A DNA stretch of 11,354 nt from Pleurotus djamor (lineage: Eukaryota; Basidiomycota; Agaricomycetes; Agaricales; Pleurotaceae). Position 1 is the stretch's first letter. Each line of letters begins with the position of its first letter. The notes under the pieces are model-generated. The model was not told where the DNA came from, did not search any database, and saw only the letters and a list, made by a program, of their open reading frames with translations. A program made the position numbers and the translations under genes. Positions 8,985 through 11,354 of this stretch are shown piece by piece. Where the stretch lies: NCBI GenBank assembly GCA_029747585.1, contig JAPEVF010001297.1, forward strand, positions 1 to 11,354. The letters run 5' to 3'.

Positions 8985-11354
8985 TCAATCGTAATACGCT
9001 GCCATGGCATCTTCGTCATCGTCGCTGAATTCCTCTACATCATGGGGGTCGCGCTTCATATCCATCCGAGTATACCAAGCTAACACACGAGGATGTGCAA
9101 TAACCCTGTTCAAGTAACAGTTCAGTCACGGCAAAATGAATGAATTAAAGCACGCTGACCTAGATGGGTTGAAATTGAGGACTTGCAAAGTTTCCATATT
9201 CGTTGCACGCGATAACGCGACATACGCTGATGCACAGCAGAGGAAGCGTGAGTGAGGCCTAAGGATGAAACAAACAGAACACTCACCCTGTCCCTTCTCA
9301 AAAGTATGCCTCAAATCGACCTTCACCCGCTCCAAAGTCTGTCCTTGCGACTTGTGCATACTCAACGCCCAAGCATGTATCAACGGCACTTGCGTCCGAC
9401 TCGCCTCGACATCACCCGTCGCAGTGTCCACCGTAAACTCCGAAGGAACACACAACATTTCCCTGCCATTGGTGAACCGCACCAGGGGGTATTCACAATC
9501 GAGGTCATCTGGAGAAGGGTCCTTGCGGTTGGCTTTTGCATTGGCTTTTTCATCGGCTTTGATGATCGCATTTCTCGCCACGTCTTTGACTTTGGCGAAG
9601 CGGATGACTCGGCCAACAGAGCCGTTGACGAGTTCGCCTTGAACGAGATTCTGAAAACCAAGTTAATGGTGTTTCCTGCTAGACTTGACAACAGTCCTAG
9701 TTCGCACCTTGATGAGCATGACTTGCGCATCAACCTGAAAGCAGAGACCGAGTTGTAAGTGGCCACCATCGTCTACACGAACTCAGAGGTATTCACCTTG
9801 AGCACAATTTCGTTGGGAGCAACGAGACGTTCCAGTAGTCTGATCATCGCCTCTTTGGAGACGGGTCGGCCGTTGGCATCAATGCCTGGTCTATCGTTCG
9901 CACGATACACCACTGGTTTCCCCGGAAGCGCATCCAAACGAGTTTGATTGGCAAGAGCCACTTCTCTCCTCGTAGGGAATCTAACAAAACGGACAAACAT
10001 AACCCATTAGCACGACGTCGGACGAAACATCGAAACACCCACAATTCCGTAGGTAGAATCCCGTCATCATATGTAATGGGCCGGGACAGACTTTTGAACA
10101 CTTGGATCATCTCTGGCTTCATGTCCCCGAATCGCATCGCGTTGAGCATGTTCGCAAATGCTTGATCCTTCTGTCGGAACACTTTCGTAAGCGTAACCGG
10201 ACGACCGACACAGGAGTCCCAGGATTCGGCCTCGAAAGCAAAGGTGACATGAGCATTGTTCTTGTCAGGAACAGGAGGAAGTTGACAGAAATCCCCAGAC
10301 AAGACCAACTTGAATAAAATAAGGCAAAGGAGATTAGGTGCGGTATTGGTTGAGCGAGAAGGAAGACAAGCATACCTGTATACCACCGAAAGGTTCCTCG
10401 TTTCTTCTGACCAATCTACCGATGTTTTCCTAAGAGACGCATAAATATCCCTCAGATCGATAGAAAGTTAACAATCGGCGTACAAGTTTGTCAAACAGTC
10501 GTCCATCCAACATCGAGACTGTACGTCAGTCATTAGCCGTCCACATATCACGTTGTTTAAGAATGTACAACAAGCGAATTCACCCACCTTCATCGATAAT
10601 TAAACACCGTACCGCACGCCAACGGTGCAACACTGGTTTAAACGTCTTCTGCCCAATGAACTTGCCCGCATAGTTCTTCGCCGTATCCTGGCCCAGACCG
10701 ATCCCAGCCCACGAATGCAACGTCGACCCTCCAATATTCACCGCAGCGATTCCCGTAGATGCAGTAATAGCCAAACCAGAAGATCCAGCACCTCCCATAA
10801 TTCGTATGATTTCGCGCAGGAGAACAGACTTTCCTGTACCTATATACAATTGAAAGAGTGATCAGGTTGGTTGAGCACGCACAAGCAGACGGTCAGAAAT
10901 AGGTATCGGTGGCAAAGCTTACCAGCGGATCCAGTGAAGAAGACACTCTTCCCTGACCTGACATCCTGGAGGACAGTATTTTGCTCGGGAGACAAAGAAA
11001 CTGCGGGAACAGACGGTTCAAGAGGGATATAATCAGGTTGGTCGGCGAATTCCTCGCTTTGTGGTTGCCCTGCATTTTGCACGTCTTCTGTTTTATGAGG
11101 GGATGCCGAGATGTCTCTCGAGGCTGAAGAGCCTGAGTCTTGAGAAGAGGGAGGAGGAGTTGCATGGTCTCGCCTGCGACTAGAAGTGATTGGTTTGAAC
11201 GTCACTGGATCAGAGAGCGAACTAGGCGTTCTTGAGATATCTATCATGAAATCTGATTCAGCGACGCTCAAGCACGCCAGAACAGGATGAAGAGATTACA
11301 GGGCACCGGGACCATCAAATACTCCTCAGCCTCTTGCACCGTTTTGAAGCTCTT
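8985..11354 (-). CDS. PIF1-family 5'->3' DNA helicase (5' end outside the window)
   Basis: ATP-dependent superfamily 1B helicase of the PIF1 family, which acts at telomeres, in mitochondrial DNA, at G-quadruplexes and on RNA-DNA hybrids. Exons: 11354-11300 (partial), 11252-10923, 10839-10588, 10518-10484, 10429-10376, 10308-10043, 9980-9797, 9734-9708, 9650-9287, 9226-9160, 9105-8985 (TGA). They join in frame for 584 codons. Motifs in order: Walker A GSAGTGKS (split by an 83-nt intron), Ia TASTGIAAVNIGG with GSTLHSWAGIGLG, II IIDEVSML, the PIF1-typical PFGGIQLVLSGDFCQLPPV (motif III), IV LTKVFRQKD, V/VI with HKSQGQTLERV and YVALSRAT. A Ser/Pro-rich low-complexity segment precedes the helicase core, and the C-terminus is acidic (EEFSDDDEDA). 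A charged insert of about 30 residues lies near 9530-9600. The ten introns are 47-83 nt. If the first junction is wrong, an in-frame ATG at 11247 could be the start. Confidence 0.92.
11300..11354 (-). other. Edge exon resembling the end of an RNase H1 N-terminal (hybrid-binding) domain
   Basis: The 18 codons at the window edge read with the pattern KSFKTVQEAEEYL, which resembles the last strand and helix of the RNase H1 N-terminal / viroplasmin-like domain (FKSFxTxxEAExYL in family members from memory). A 47-nt GT-AG intron (11299-11253) joins it in phase to the helicase exon. Only the end of the domain is visible, and the donor (GTAATC) and branch region are not strong. The alternative is that this is the 3' part of another gene, since reading through the intron gives a stop near 11270. 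Confidence 0.5.

Noticed and set aside
9252..9758. 168-codon plus-strand open frame
   Set aside because: It is the antisense shadow of helicase exon 9 (9650-9287) and neighbouring introns; the minus strand carries the conserved helicase motifs.
8985..11354. Helicase as part of a Helitron transposon
   Set aside because: PIF1-like helicases occur in Helitrons, but no Rep/HUH motif or Helitron end is seen. The PFGGIQLVLSGDFCQLPPV stretch and the multi-intron structure match the cellular PIF1 type.

Overview
This window looks like nuclear DNA of a filamentous basidiomycete, probably an Agaricomycete. Coding regions are cut by many very short spliceosomal introns (44-60 nt in the largest gene) with GTRNGT-like donors. 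The protein families are ordinary fungal ones, and I see no bacterial-style operon signals, RNA genes or transposon ends. All three recognisable genes lie on the minus strand, head to tail. The organism assignment is inference from gene structure and family, not from a search.

Layout, read 5'->3' on the minus strand. (1) 11354-8985: a PIF1-family 5'->3' DNA helicase, cut by the right window edge. I resolve 11 exons (584 codons plus stop). The edge exon looks like the end of an RNase H1 N-terminal (hybrid-binding) domain fused upstream of the helicase. (2) 8853-7945: a single-exon HhH-GPD (endonuclease III superfamily) DNA glycosylase of 302 aa, only 131 bp downstream of the helicase stop. It has the catalytic Lys and Asp but an incomplete set of iron-sulfur cysteines. 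(3) An 810-bp interval (7135-7944) with no gene I can support. (4) 7134-499: a full-length ABCC/MRP-type transporter of the Ybt1/Vmr1-like group. I rebuilt it as 30 exons and 29 introns, about 1694 aa once one frameshift is allowed for, with order TMD0-TMD1-NBD1-TMD2-NBD2. (5) 1-498: downstream flank without a supported gene.

The two nuclear proteins could both serve genome maintenance (helicase and base-excision glycosylase), and the transporter would act in the vacuolar or plasma membrane. Nothing suggests that the three form one pathway.

The most interesting signals are inside gene structures. The ABC gene needs a one-nucleotide exon (position 4579) between two canonical introns to restore a conserved Tyr codon. 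The same gene carries one extra base in a run of seven T (plus strand, 3708-3714) that breaks NBD1, although more than 750 downstream codons remain intact. The helicase appears to carry a hybrid-binding-type N-terminal extension. I found no clearly new defence, mobile or biosynthetic system here.
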